A stretch of DNA of 64,000 nucleotides from Capsicum annuum (Eukaryota > Streptophyta > Magnoliopsida > Solanales > Solanaceae), in NCBI RefSeq assembly GCF_002878395.1, contig NC_061115.1:57333897-57397896 (forward strand). The letters are read 5' to 3'. Of the stretch, positions 23,185-34,109 are shown piece after piece. Both the position numbers and the translations under genes were made by a program. The notes beneath the pieces were generated by a model. It saw only the letters and a program-made list of their open reading frames with translations. It searched no databases and was not told where the DNA came from. Position 1 is the first letter of the stretch. Each line of letters opens with the position of its first letter.

Positions 23185-26156
23185 TAGATTTACCGCCATG
23201 CTGACTTGTCCTGGTCCTTAAACCCATTCCCTTTGATGTCCTTTCCACTTCTTCTCTAGATAGACCTTTTGTAAGTAGATCTAACATATTATCCTTTGAC
23301 TTTACATAGTAGACAGTGATAATTCCATTAGAGAGAATTTCCTTAACGGTATTATGTCTTCGTCATATGTGATGGGATTTACTGTTGTACATCATGCTCC
23401 CTGCCCTATTTATTGCTGCTTGGCTATCACAGTGTATACATGCTGGTGCCATTGGTTTAGGCCAATAAGGAATATCTTCCAAGAAATTCCTGATCCATTC
23501 TGCTTCTTCACCGGCTTTATCCAATGCTATAAATTTAGATTCCATTATAGAGCGAGCAATATAAGTCTGTTTGGATGATTTCTAAGAGACTTCTCCTCCA
23601 CCAATAGTAAATACATATCCACTTGTGGATTTTACTTCGTTCGATCTGGTGAACCAATTTGCATCACTATATCCTTCGAGTACTGCAGGATATTTATTAT
23701 AATGCAAAGCATAGTCTTGAGTGTAGTTAAGATACCCTAAAACACTATTCATTGCCATCCAATGAGTTTTGTTGGGATTAATCATGTACCGACTCAATTT
23801 ACTAATAGCGCATGCTATGTCTGGTTGTGTACAATTCATTATATACATTAAACATCCAATACTCTTGCGTACTCCAATTGTGAGTCACTTTCACCTTCAT
23901 TTTTTCGAAGTACAAAGCTCACATCCAATGGAGTCTTGGCAATACCAAATTCCATATACTTAATTTGTAAAGTATATTTTTGATATAATGAGACTGTGAC
24001 AATGTCAACCCTTACAGAGTTCTATGGATTCTTATTCCTAAGATCACATCCGCAACTCCAAGGTCTTTCATATCGAACTTACTCCCAAGCATTCATTTCG
24101 TTGCATTTATGTCAGAAATGTCTCTACTGATAATCAACATATCATCCACATATAAACAAAGAATGACTTGGTGATTCAGCGTGTCTTTAATATAAACACA
24201 TTTATCACATTCATTTATCTTGAACCAGTTTGCCAACATGGTTTGGTCAAATTTTGCATGCCATTGTTTAGGTGCTTACTTTAGTCCATAAAGTTACTTA
24301 ACAAGTTTACACAGTTTATTTTCTTTTCCTGGAACCACAAAAACCTCAGGTTGTTCTATGTAAATTTCTTCCTCTAATTCTCCATTTAGGAATGCGGTTG
24401 TCACATCTATTTGATGGATTTCAAAACCATATACCGCCTTAAAGCAATTAACATTCGAATAGACGTTATCCTTGTTACCAATGAGTATTTATCAAAGTAA
24501 TCAAGGCCTTCTTTTTGTTTGACTCCTTTTACTACAAGTCTTGCCTTGTATTTGTCAATAGTACCACCCGCCTTCATTTTCCTTTTGAAGATCTATTTAG
24601 AACCTAAAGGTTTATTTTTTGGAGGAAGATCAACCAATGCTCACGTATGGTTTCTTAAGATTGAATCAATCTCACTGTTGACTGCCTCTTTCTAAAAGGA
24701 TGAGTCTGACGACGACATCGCTTCTTTAAATATTTGAGGCTCATTTTCTAAGAGAAATGTTACAAAATCCGATCCAAATAAAGTAGACGTTCTTTGACAT
24801 GTACTATGTCTTGGATTCACTTCATTATGTACATTCTCACTTGATTCATCTTGATGTCATTTAGATCCTCTACTAGACTGTTCATGTCTAATTTATACGG
24901 GTAAATATTTTCAAAGAATTCAGCATTATTTGATTCAATTATCGTATTTTCATTTATATCCAGATGTTTGGATTTATGAACAAAAAACCGACATGCTTTA
25001 CTATTTTTAGCATATCCTATGAACACGCAGTCCACAGTCTTAGGTCCTATCTTAACTCTTTTAGGGATAGAAACTTGGACCTTTGCTAGATACCCCCACA
25101 CTTTGAAATATTTCAAGTTGGATTTACTTCCTTTCCATTTTTCATAAGGAATTGATTGTGTCTTACTATGGGGAACTCTATTGAGTATACAATGGGCTGT
25201 AAGGATAGCCCCCCTCCCCCCACAACTTTTACGGTAAACCGAAACTTATAAGTAAGACATTCATCATTTCCTTCAACGTTCGGGTTTTTCTTTCCTCAAT
25301 TTCGTTAGATTGAGGTGAATACAAGGCTGTAGTTTGATGGACAATTCTATTCTCTATACATATTTTGGCCAATGGATATTCATATTATCCGTCCCTATCA
25401 CTTTTTATCATTTTTATCTTTTAATTTAACTGATTTTCTACTTCAGCTTTGTATTGCCTAAACACATCTATTGCCTCATCCTTACTATTTAGCAAGTAGA
25501 CATAACAATATCTAGTGCAATCGTCAATAAAGGTTATGAAATACTTTTTTCCACCACGTGATGGTGTTGACATCATATCACAAATGTCAGTGTGTATTAA
25601 GTCTAAGGGATTCGAATTCCTTTCAATGGACTTATAAGGATGCTTTGCATACTTTGATTCCACATACGTTTGACACTTTGATTTATTGCACTCAAAGTTT
25701 GGCAAAACCTATAAGTTAATCAATTTTTGCAACGTTTTGTAATTAACATGGCCTAAATATTTATGCCACAAATTATAAGACTCAAGCAAGTAAGAATAAT
25801 TTGAACATTTATTGATTTCAATATTCATCTTATAAAGGCCCTCGGTAAGATAGCCTTTTCCTACATATACTTCTCCTTTGCTAATTACAATTTTTCCAGA
25901 AACGGTTACACATTTGAATACGTTCTTGTCTAAGTGAAATAGAAATCAAGTTCCTACGTAACTCTAGAACGTACAAGACATTGTTAAGTGTTAAGACCTT
26001 TCCTGAAGTCATTTTCAAGCCCACTTTTTCTGTTCTTTCTACCTTAGCCATAGCGGAGTTAGCCATGTAGATCATTTCTTCTACTTGAGCCAGAGAAAAT
26101 GATGAAAACAACTCTTTGTTGACACAAACATGGTGGGAGGCACTAGAATCCATCCA
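23185..26156 (-). pseudogene. pol: copia pol: protease, integrase, reverse transcriptase, RNase H
   Basis: On the minus strand: a protease start MDSSASHHVCVNKELF (26,153 downward; D-S-S-A near the usual D-S-G-A); integrase core HTDICDM and FIDDCTRY (about 25,600-25,520), which hold the first two catalytic Asp region motifs; the integrase C-terminal 'YFKVWGY' part (25,116-24,817); reverse transcriptase with an intact YVDD (24,141-24,152); RNase H with EGYSDANW (about 23,690) and the MESKFIAL start (23,545); and a tail with VYYVKSKDNM and GLSREEVERTSKGMGL ending near 23,185. It is split over several frames by stops and small indels. It would have encoded the replication and integration enzymes; it is not functional as read. 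Confidence 0.87.
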
Positions 26157-27189
26157 TCACTCGAGAGGATTCCCCACTAAGTTGCATTCTGAAAACATAG
26201 CACACAGATCATCACATTCTTTGTTGGACTCAATCATATTTGCTTGGTCATTTTTCTTTCCTTTCTTAGGGGCACGACAATCCATGGACTTATGGTCAAT
26301 CTTACCACAGTTGAAGCACTTTCCCTTGAATTTCTTCTTGGGTTGATTGGTTCCTTGTTCAACTTTCTTCCTTTTCTTAGAATTGTTTTGGTCATTTTCT
26401 ATAATATGTGCTCCATTAATTGTAGAATTCCCTTTTGACCTTTCCTCGGCAGCCTTATTATCCTCTTCAATATGCAGTCGGATAGTAAGATCTTCAATAG
26501 TCATCTCCTTGTGTTTGTGCTTCAAGTATTTTTTGAAGTCATTCAACATAAGTGGTAGCTTCCTAATGATCGCTGCTACTTGAAATGCATCATTCACAAT
26601 CAAACCTACAAAACAGTTTATGTAAGTACTAAGAACATTTTCAATTTATTCAATTAAGGTATTTTTCAAAGATATACCTTCCGCTAGGAGATCATGGATG
26701 ATTACTTGCAATTCCTGCACTTGAGAGGAAATCGATTTGCTATCTATAATTTTAAAGTCTAGGAACCTTGCCACAAAGAATTTCTTAATTATCGCTTCCT
26801 CTGTCTTGTATTTTCGTTCTAGTACCCCCATAATTCCTTCGATGTCTTAGTTCCACTGTAAACATTATAGAATTCATCTTGGAGACCACTCAAGATATAA
26901 TTCCTGCAAAAGAAGTTCAAGTGTTTCCAAACCTCTACAATTATGAAATGCTCTTTGTCCGAGGTTCCCTCGAGCACCTAAGGAGCATCCTCACTAGTGA
27001 ACCTTTGAAGACATAGTTTTATGAGGTAGAAGAACATCTTTTGCTACCACGCTTAAAGTCAATGCCCACAAATTTTCTGGGCTTCTTCGAAGGTGCCATT
27101 GGTTTCAGAGCATTTACTCAACTTGTTGAGGCAATAATAGTTGCCCCCACAGTCGTAGGCGCATCTTGCATTTGACTTTCATTAGTCAT
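26157..27189 (-). pseudogene. gag: copia gag, nearly complete but frameshifted
   Basis: The minus-strand start at 27,189 reads MTNESQMQDAPTTVGATIIA. Frameshifts follow. A frame at 26,831-26,646 has 'GVLERKYKTEE', and 26,603-26,157 encodes AAIIRKLPLMLNDFKKYLKH, then a lysine-rich stretch and the zinc knuckle CFNCGKIDHKSMDC (CX2CX4HX4C, about 26,320-26,279). This is the UBN2 gag architecture with its RNA-binding end. It leads straight into protease, as expected for a single gag-pol frame. It is interrupted by at least one stop and two frame changes. Confidence 0.82.
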
Positions 27190-27448
27190 TTTTCCTATCA
27201 CCACAAGACAATAAAATTTAGTATTTTCAGAATACTACTTATAAAGTTAAGAAACTTTAAGCTCTTCTTCTTGTTTCTAGTTAAAGATGAAATTTTTATG
27301 ACTTCCAATCGTCAACCGAGTGATCTTTAACTTATGATGAAGATTTTATGTCTTTAAATTGCTAGTTAAGTTTAAACGAAGTAGAAAGGTTAAAGCTTTA
27401 ATCTCCAAAAACAAGCAATACAGATTCTGCAAGGTTATTCCTTAAGAT

Positions 27449-28498
27449 TGTTATTTTATGGTGTTCGGGTACAAGCATCTGTATATATGTAACACCAGCT
27501 TCAACTCCAGTTCAAGTCTAAGACAAGGACACTTTTGAAGTTACTTAGTACCTTCAACACTAGATTATGAATAATCTATCTAAGAAGTGTGTTTATTTTC
27601 AAAAAATAGATGAAATAGAATTTGTAAGGCCAAGCCCCCCGACTTCACAGAGTGTCCTTAAGGAATAATTCCCCTTACTATACCCGAGGTTATGGAATCT
27701 TCCTCCCAGGATAAAATGGCCTTCAATCCGAACAATAGCGGTACCTCAAATTGTTGGATTCAACGAACTCACTCAACAGTTTGATTGATCACACAGAATG
27801 TTTTGAAGACAAGAAGAGAGTTTGTATTTCAGAAAATTCATGTCTAAACCTGTGGATTAAAGCAGGTTTATTTAGCCTTTATATGCGTCTTTTGAAAAGT
27901 GGGAATGGTTTACTTAAAAGTGTGACCTTTCCTGAAAGATCATGTCTGTTCGTCCAAGGTTTGCATCTTTTTCGAATAGGCAGACTATTTCATGAATCAA
28001 TGTGTCATTTCGTTGAAGGATTGTATCCTTCTGAAGCATCAATTTGAAACAGTGTATCCTTCTGAAGCATCAGTTCGAAAACAGTGCATCCCTTTGAAGC
28101 ATCAGTTCAAAACACTGCATGCATGCATATAACTGGAGGATCAAAAAACAAAAAACTTACCACGTTTATATTTTTCCTTTCGGATTAAATTTCTATCAAA
28201 TAAATTTTGGCCAAAAAGATAGATCTCATTGATCAATAACCAAATCCGAAGCCGAGCCGAGCGAGCGGCAACGAAGACGGTGCGAGGAATCTCTTATTTC
28301 TTGCCTCACTTACCAAGTGGAATAAGTGTTTCTTAATATAAATACTTGAAAGTCACATTCTCCCACCAATGTGGGAGAAATCGTATACTTTCCATTTTAG
28401 AGAACACTTTCCATTTTAGTGTTTTCTTCTCTTTTTTTTCCTTCCACTTGGTTTCCTCCATTTTTCATTCTCACTTTTCATATACTTTGAACCCAATA
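27449..28498 (-). repeat. 5' LTR of the minus-strand copia element
   Basis: Aligns with 21,531-22,620. On the plus strand it ends GAACCCAATA where the other ends GAACCCAACA. No clear tRNA primer site lies inside it. The right end is copied twice more downstream. Confidence 0.85.
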
Positions 28499-29334
28499 AC
28501 CCTTTGGAAGAAAAACTCCATGCTCTTCTCATGGAATTACATGTAGCTAATCAATATCATGTACCCAGAGATTAGTCTGGATTGTCAACAAATAATTCAC
28601 CTATTATCAGATTCAAAACATACTAATTCATTTTTAATTTCTAATTGCATGCATATAACTGGAGGATCAAAACACAGAAAAATTTACTGCGTTTATATTT
28701 TTCCCTTTGAATTAAATTTTTGTCAAATAAATTTTGTCCAAAAAGATAGATCCCATTGATTGATCATTTTCCAAATCTAAATCCGAAGCCGAGCCAAGCG
28801 AGCGACGACGGCGCGAGGCATCTATTATTTCTTGCCTCCCTTACCAAGTGGAATATGTGTTTCTTAATATAAACATTTGAAAGTCACATTCTCCCACTAA
28901 TGTGGGAGAAATAGTATACTTTCCATTTTAGTGTTTTTTTTTCCTTCCTCTTGGTTTCCTCTATTTTTCATTCACACTTTTCATATACTTTGAACCCAAC
29001 AACCCCTTGGAAGCAAAACTCCATGCTCCCAAATGTAGCTAATCAATATCATTTCAACTAATTCATTTTTAATTCATTTGACGAAGTCGAAGCCTAAGTT
29101 GAGCGACGCCGACGCCGCGAGACATCTTTTATTTCTTGACTCACTTACCAATTGGAATAAGTGTTTCTTAATATAAACATTTAAAAGTCATATTCTCCCA
29201 CCAATGTGGGAGAAATAGTATACTTTCCATTTTAGAGTACACTTTCCATTTTAGTATTTTCTTCTCTTTTTTTTTCCTTCCACTTGATTTCCTCCATTTT
29301 TCATTCACACTTTTCATATACTTTGAATCCAATA
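28499..29334. repeat. Tandemly duplicated LTR-end/host junctions
   Basis: After the 5' LTR, a host piece (28,499 to about 28,646) matching the RNase H exon is followed by a second LTR end (about 28,646-29,001), a shorter host piece with an internal deletion (29,002 to about 29,076), and a third LTR end (about 29,077-29,334). The true host exon then resumes at 29,335. Each LTR end terminates 'gaacccaaca' or similar and is followed by 'acccc'. The breakpoints share short homology ('tgcat' and 'gaagcc'). Confidence 0.85.
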
Positions 29335-29840
29335 ACCCCTTGGAAGCGAAACTCCATGCTCTTCTCATGGAATTAAATGTAGCTAATCAATATCATTTCA
29401 TATACCCAGAGATTAGTCTGGACTGTCAACAAATAATTCACCTATTATCAGATTCAAAACATTCTAATTCATTTTTATTTTCTAACTGCAGGTGCATACT
29501 TCACGCTCTCGATAGTCCACAAATAAAGCATGTTTATAGAGAACAAAATAAGTTGTCGGATGCGCTAGCAAAAATAAATATAAATACTATTGCTTATGCG
29601 GAATCAATGTTGCTCTGGAGTCCCCCACCATCCATAAAGGATGTTTTGAAAGCTGATATAAATGAAGAGCCAAGCATTAGAAAAGTTAGGACTAGGCTAC
29701 TACACGACAATTTGTATAATACTACTAGCAATGGAAATGTTGGTGTTTTAGCTGGCGCTTGTACAGTGGCAATGCCACAAACTACTTCTATGAAGACTTT
29801 GCATATTTATATAATATATCGCGTGCTTATCCAAAAATAA
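29335..29840 (+). pseudogene. RNase H-like (RVT_3-type) protein, C-terminal part
   Basis: The open frame has LEAKLHALLMEL (the conserved 'EA.L.AL..GL' helix with the catalytic Glu), ISLDCQQIIHLLSD (the 'E.D...', here LDC, strand), KHVYREQNKLSDALAK (the conserved 'H..RE.N..AD.LAK' motif) and a tail of about 80 residues with no known domain. This is the second half of the domain whose start is at 21,369-21,530. A 'tgcag' precedes 'gtgcatac' at 29,491, but the frame is continuous there, so no intron is needed. The 166-residue frame has no own start of the domain, so it is a separated remnant. Confidence 0.75.
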
Positions 29841-29936
29841 AATAATATTGTGCTATATAGGCTATGCAAATTATCTTAAAGAAAATTGAAATCATGAAAT
29901 TAGTGAAAACAATTTGAAACTGACTTATGATAAGTT

Positions 29937-29938
<2 letters not shown>

Positions 29939-29983
<45 letters not shown>
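29939..29983. repeat. (TA)n microsatellite
   Basis: About 22 TA dinucleotides in an uninterrupted run. It explains the YIYIYI peptide in the minus-strand frame here. Confidence 0.95.
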
Positions 29984-29984
<1 letters not shown>

Positions 29985-29986
<2 letters not shown>

Positions 29987-30449
29987 CTAAACCAGATCCA
30001 TTTGTTACATACAGTGGTCATCATGATGTAAAAGAGAGGAATCCTTATATAACACAATTCTAAGTCAAATTGACAAAATGTAAAATTTGATGAGTGATGA
30101 CAACTTTCTAAATAGATTTCTATCTCGGATAGTAGAAGATGACACGAGATAGTAGAAGATGACTCAAACTAACATTAAGTATTGTTCCCTATCATCTCTA
30201 AAGATGATCTCTTCCTCTCCATCTGCTACACTAATTCTACTGGTTGAGCAATGACATATATTAAATTTTTATTGTTTATATACATCAATCACTACGTCAA
30301 TGTATGTCATTTCAAAATCAATGGGAAAAGAATTAGTTTAAGAACGCTAGAGAAGTAAAGGAATAAAATAGTATGCTTAATAGTTAGAACTTAGGGAAGC
30401 TTTAGCTTAAGAAGATTTACGAAGTTTTAAAGTTACATTTTGTTGAGAA
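29985..30449. other. No recognised gene or element
   Basis: AT-rich sequence. 'gacacgagatagtagaagat' repeats a shorter upstream 'atagtagaagatgac'. Nothing else is identified. Confidence 0.45.
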
Positions 30450-30451
30450 CA

Positions 30452-30728
30452 AGGATCCAAAATATACTCAAACTTTGGTGAAATTTGTTGTACATACCTG
30501 AACTTTGCAGTGTGCTATGACTCCGCTGAATTATTTATTAGTCTATTTTAGTGACATTTATAAGCTAATAAATAAATAATATATGCTAATAAATAAATTA
30601 AAAAAGAGTTTAGTGCAAATTAATATCAGTAAAATACGATAATAAATAGTTTAGGAGGTTATAGTACTCCCGCAAAGTTTAGCTATATTACAACAAATTT
30701 TCTCAAAGTTTAAGTATATTTCAGATCA
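30452..30728. mobile_element. MITE with about 80-bp inverted repeats
   Basis: The left arm 'aatatactcaaactttggtg' followed by 'aaatttgttgta' is mirrored on the right by 'tacaacaaattttctcaaag' and 'tttaagtatattt'. The match continues inward through 'aactttgc' and 'gactccgctgaa'. The interior is AT-rich with no frame. The family is not named. Confidence 0.75.
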
Positions 30729-30933
30729 TTTCCCCAAAACTCACTAAACTTTAGTTAAAAAAAATGTAATAATCATGAATTCATATTATATTACTAAAAA
30801 AATAAATATTCATAATTAAGTTCTAGACTTAAAAATATTAAAAATTCAAAACTATCAAAATAATTCATCACTCGTGAAATTAATATTTTTTAGCTCATAA
30901 GTCAAAGTACAACAAATATATGTACATATAATA

Positions 30934-31197
30934 CTCCCCCCGTTTCATATTAGTTGGTCCCTATGGATTTGACACACCCATTCAGAAAATATTAATTAGG
31001 GGGTTTATTTTACCAAATTAGCCTTATTAATTATGCTTTAAAAATATAAATTTGAATAAATACACTTTGTTTATTCATTTAATGTTAAGGATAGTATTGG
31101 AAGAATATAATAAAATTCTGTTGATTTCATCAAAGGGACAACTAAATTAAAACAAATATTTTTAAAAAGAGGATCAACTAAAACAAAACAGAGGGAG
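30934..31197. mobile_element. Stowaway (Tc1/mariner-type) MITE
   Basis: Begins CTCCCCCCGTTTCATATTAG and ends AAAACAGAGGGAG, the classic Stowaway terminal pattern (CTCCCTCCGTTT). It is flanked by TA on both sides (30,932-30,933 and 31,198-31,199). 264 bp, non-coding, AT-rich interior. Confidence 0.9.
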
Positions 31198-31199
31198 TA

Positions 31200-31689
31200 T
31201 ATAACTCATGTAAAGTCATCTGAAAATAGAAATTAAAAATGACATATTTGACACTTCATTTCTTGATCGACTAAAATCTACTCATAAAATTTAGAACTTA
31301 AAATTTTTAGATTAGGTTTCTTTTTTCAAGCGATTAACTTTCAATATTTGTATCTCATTTTCTTACGTTTAAAATTCAAAAATAATATTTCCTTACATAG
31401 ATCAAAAATATCTTTACAGCGATATTGCCCGTGCGCAGATGAAGCCTGAAGAGGGAGAAAAACACATCACAAATATGAAATCATTCATGCTGAATTATCA
31501 TATATATTTTTCTTCTGTTTTGGACAATCGATTTTTGACAATTATATCTCCATTTTGGAATCAAAATCTTGTAAATAACATGTTAATGAAAAGGGTCTTG
31601 AAAATCACTTTTTCTCTAATATTTAAGACTCCCATGTTAAAGCAACCAATATGAAGAGATAATCTAAAAATAGAAACATCCATTATACT
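31200..31689. other. No recognised gene; left edge of the large gypsy element is unresolved here
   Basis: AT-rich. A short ORF starting MKPEEGEKHITN lies at 31,439 without a known domain. From the 3' LTR length, the 5' LTR of the gypsy element should start near 31,570, but alignable sequence begins only near 31,690, so its first part may be deleted or decayed. Confidence 0.4.
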
Positions 31690-31837
31690 CTCACACTGTC
31701 CAAGATACGACTTAGCCTCTCCATGGTCGTATATTATGATACGAGTTGTACACTACCTAGTCGTATGGAGTGTTGAACTTGACCTAGATGAAACTGTCTA
31801 GGGTAAGGTTTGGGGATACAGCTTAGGGTACCATTTG
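31690..31837 (+). repeat. Left piece of the gypsy 5' LTR
   Basis: 'tcgtatggagtgttgaactt' to 'cagcttagggtaccatttg' aligns with 56,783-56,869 in the 3' LTR. It is cut at 31,837 by the nested element; the right piece starts at 40,631. Confidence 0.75.
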
Positions 31838-33198
31838 TGTCACAATCCGAACCGGGGCCTTGGCTGTGATGGATATCCCAAACCATGAAGGCCCGAGAGC
31901 CCTTCTAACTTGTAATCATACACACCATTCATATACAAATAGAAAGTACGGAAAATACATACTGAAACGGAATCATGGTTATAAGTATGAACTCAATTTA
32001 TAATATGAAAGTAAAGCCCAACAACAACTAGACAATGTTTGAACCAGTCTGCGAAACAACTGTTTGTAACTGGGACAAGGCCCCCAGTGGACCTAAACCA
32101 AAATAAATAACATAATCTGAAAGACATAGACCTTCTGGAATAAAGAAGGCTCACCAATTGCACACATCACTTCTGTCTAAAACTCTATAGCTTAGCAGGG
32201 CTTCTGAACTGAGCTTTAGACCCTGGAGGTAGGGGGGTCAATAGAATTGTACTGGTATACAAAGTAATCCAAAATAAAGCTTTTATATAAATAAAATAGT
32301 TGAGCTAGTCATAAACATCATGAAAGATATAATTTCTAAGAACATGGGCATTTTTGAAAACATAAAACCTTTCTGTCATTGCAGTTTCTGATCTTTGTAT
32401 TACTTCTGAGTTAGGTAGCACTCCCCTACAAGTCTGATATTCTACGGTATATATCGAATCCATCATTGACTTAACGAAAAAGCCCCCAACCCAAGTGTGC
32501 CGCAAGGGTTGGAGTGTCTGAGTCTAATATGCCACAGGGCACTAGGCCAACGTATAATAATATACCCAGATCGGTAAATCACGATTTTAGATAATGAGTT
32601 ATCTAAACTCGTGCCTTCTTCGGGGAACCACCTAAGCTCTCTTTATTCCCAATTTTAGTCTGTTCTGAAACATGCATCATTCTAGTTTTAAAATCTAAAA
32701 ATCTGATTTGAAACATGTATTCTATTCTGTTCTGAATTACCATGGCATTATCTGAGTTGGTGTCGTCTCACCAAGACTTGCAAGTCCTATTTCTGAGCCA
32801 TAATGCATCATGCATGATTCTTTCATCAAAAACTCAATTCAGACCACCCAAATATGCAAATAGTGTAAGAGATTTCATGTTCCAAAAGCATAGTAAAACT
32901 ATGCAAGGATTATCATTCTTTCAATAACAATGTGGTATTCATGTAATCTTTAACAAATCATGCAACTCTTTTCATTATATGATTATGTTCAACATTCATC
33001 AACAGAAACAACCCTATCTTTTGAAATCAAAATCATAATCCAAATATAACTTTACTCAAGACATTTCATATCATGCTTGTCAAGATACATTCAATACAAT
33101 TCCTAGCATATCATAAGTAAAGGAAAATCATAACAAGAGAGGGATTTTTCATGAGTCATGCTCTCAATTCAATCATCAACCTTAAAACACATACTTAC

Positions 33199-33235
<37 letters not shown>

Positions 33236-34109
33236 AAATTTCAAATCAATTTAATGGAAGACCTAAAGACCAAAACAATATCATCAAGGCTTCTAAAACA
33301 TGTTTATAATCATAAATCCAAAACCATTTTCTTAAAATCATGATTTTTAAATCCTTTGCATAATTAAAAGAAGATTTCTATGCCTATGAGATTTTAGGAA
33401 AACCCCACTTAACTTAAATTATAAGCTTTTGAATGAACTCTAGCTTTTGGGATGCTATACGTACAATTAATGGGTGCTTATTGTAGCCCTCGTAATGGGG
33501 ATTCCGAATCTTGAAGAATTAGGAAAAATCCACGGTTAAATCTTGAGATATATTGATCTTTGGGTTGAAACCCTAAGGAGTGTTCTTGGTGATTTTGAGA
33601 GAAAATAATGTTATTTTGGTGTTTGGAGGATTTAATCCTGTGTTATGGCTGAATAGAGGGTGGAAAATACTACTTTTGCCCTTAAAAATGCGAAAACAGC
33701 ACCTGGAAATTGGGTGCGTGCGTCGCACGCCAATCGCGTGATGCTACTATCTCAATCACAAAAATAGCCATAACTTTTCGCTTGGGTATCGGATTTTGGC
33801 AAAATTGGTATCGTTGGAAAGCTAGTTCGAAGAGCTTTCATTTGATATATAGTGGGACCTATAATTTATTATTTACAAAGATCTATGGTCAATTAATGTT
33901 TACCCACATTTTCACGCTCACTCAAACTCAAATGATAGGAAAGCTTTCAACTCTTCCTTGAGTTTGGGGACCTCTATGATCTCAATTCATGCTCAAATAG
34001 GTTCCCACACTACATAATTATGCCAAATTTGCATAGGATTTATAGCTTTTGGATCATCTACGTATAGAAACGACGGTTTTTGTTCTAGCCCGAAATGCAG
34101 GGTGTTACA
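31838..34109 (-). repeat. 3' LTR of the non-coding LTR element
   Basis: The plus strand runs from TGTCACAATCCGAACC to GGGTGTTACA. It aligns with 38,378-40,630. It holds a (TA)n run at 33,200-33,234 that is nearly absent in the partner LTR, where only a short 'atatatata' remains (about 39,742-39,751). Confidence 0.9.
33200..33234. repeat. (TA)n microsatellite in one LTR
   Basis: About 17 AT/TA dinucleotides, interrupted once by GT. The matching place in the partner LTR (near 39,742) has only about five, so it grew or shrank after insertion. Confidence 0.9.

Larger units (their letters stand above)
21531..28498 (-). mobile_element. Ty1/copia (Tork-like) LTR retrotransposon, minus strand
   Basis: Two LTRs (1090 bp left, 1050 bp right) bracket a minus-strand gag-pol. 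Flanks are ACCAC (21,526-21,530) and ACCCC (28,499-28,503), a 5-bp TSD with one difference. On the minus strand the polypurine tract 'ttgtgggggat' abuts the 3' LTR start TGTTGGGTTC. gag has a zinc knuckle and reverse transcriptase keeps YVDD, so this copy is better preserved than the one at 11,165-19,373, though frameshifts and stops still break it. It inserted into an RNase H-like gene in the opposite orientation. Confidence 0.9.

Noticed and set aside
25200..25225. C-rich run as a G-quadruplex or regulatory site
   Set aside because: A single 'ccccccctcccccc' tract inside decayed copia pol; likely replication slippage in a pseudogene.
29827..30057. 76-codon ORF with YIYIYI
   Set aside because: Produced by the (TA)n microsatellite.
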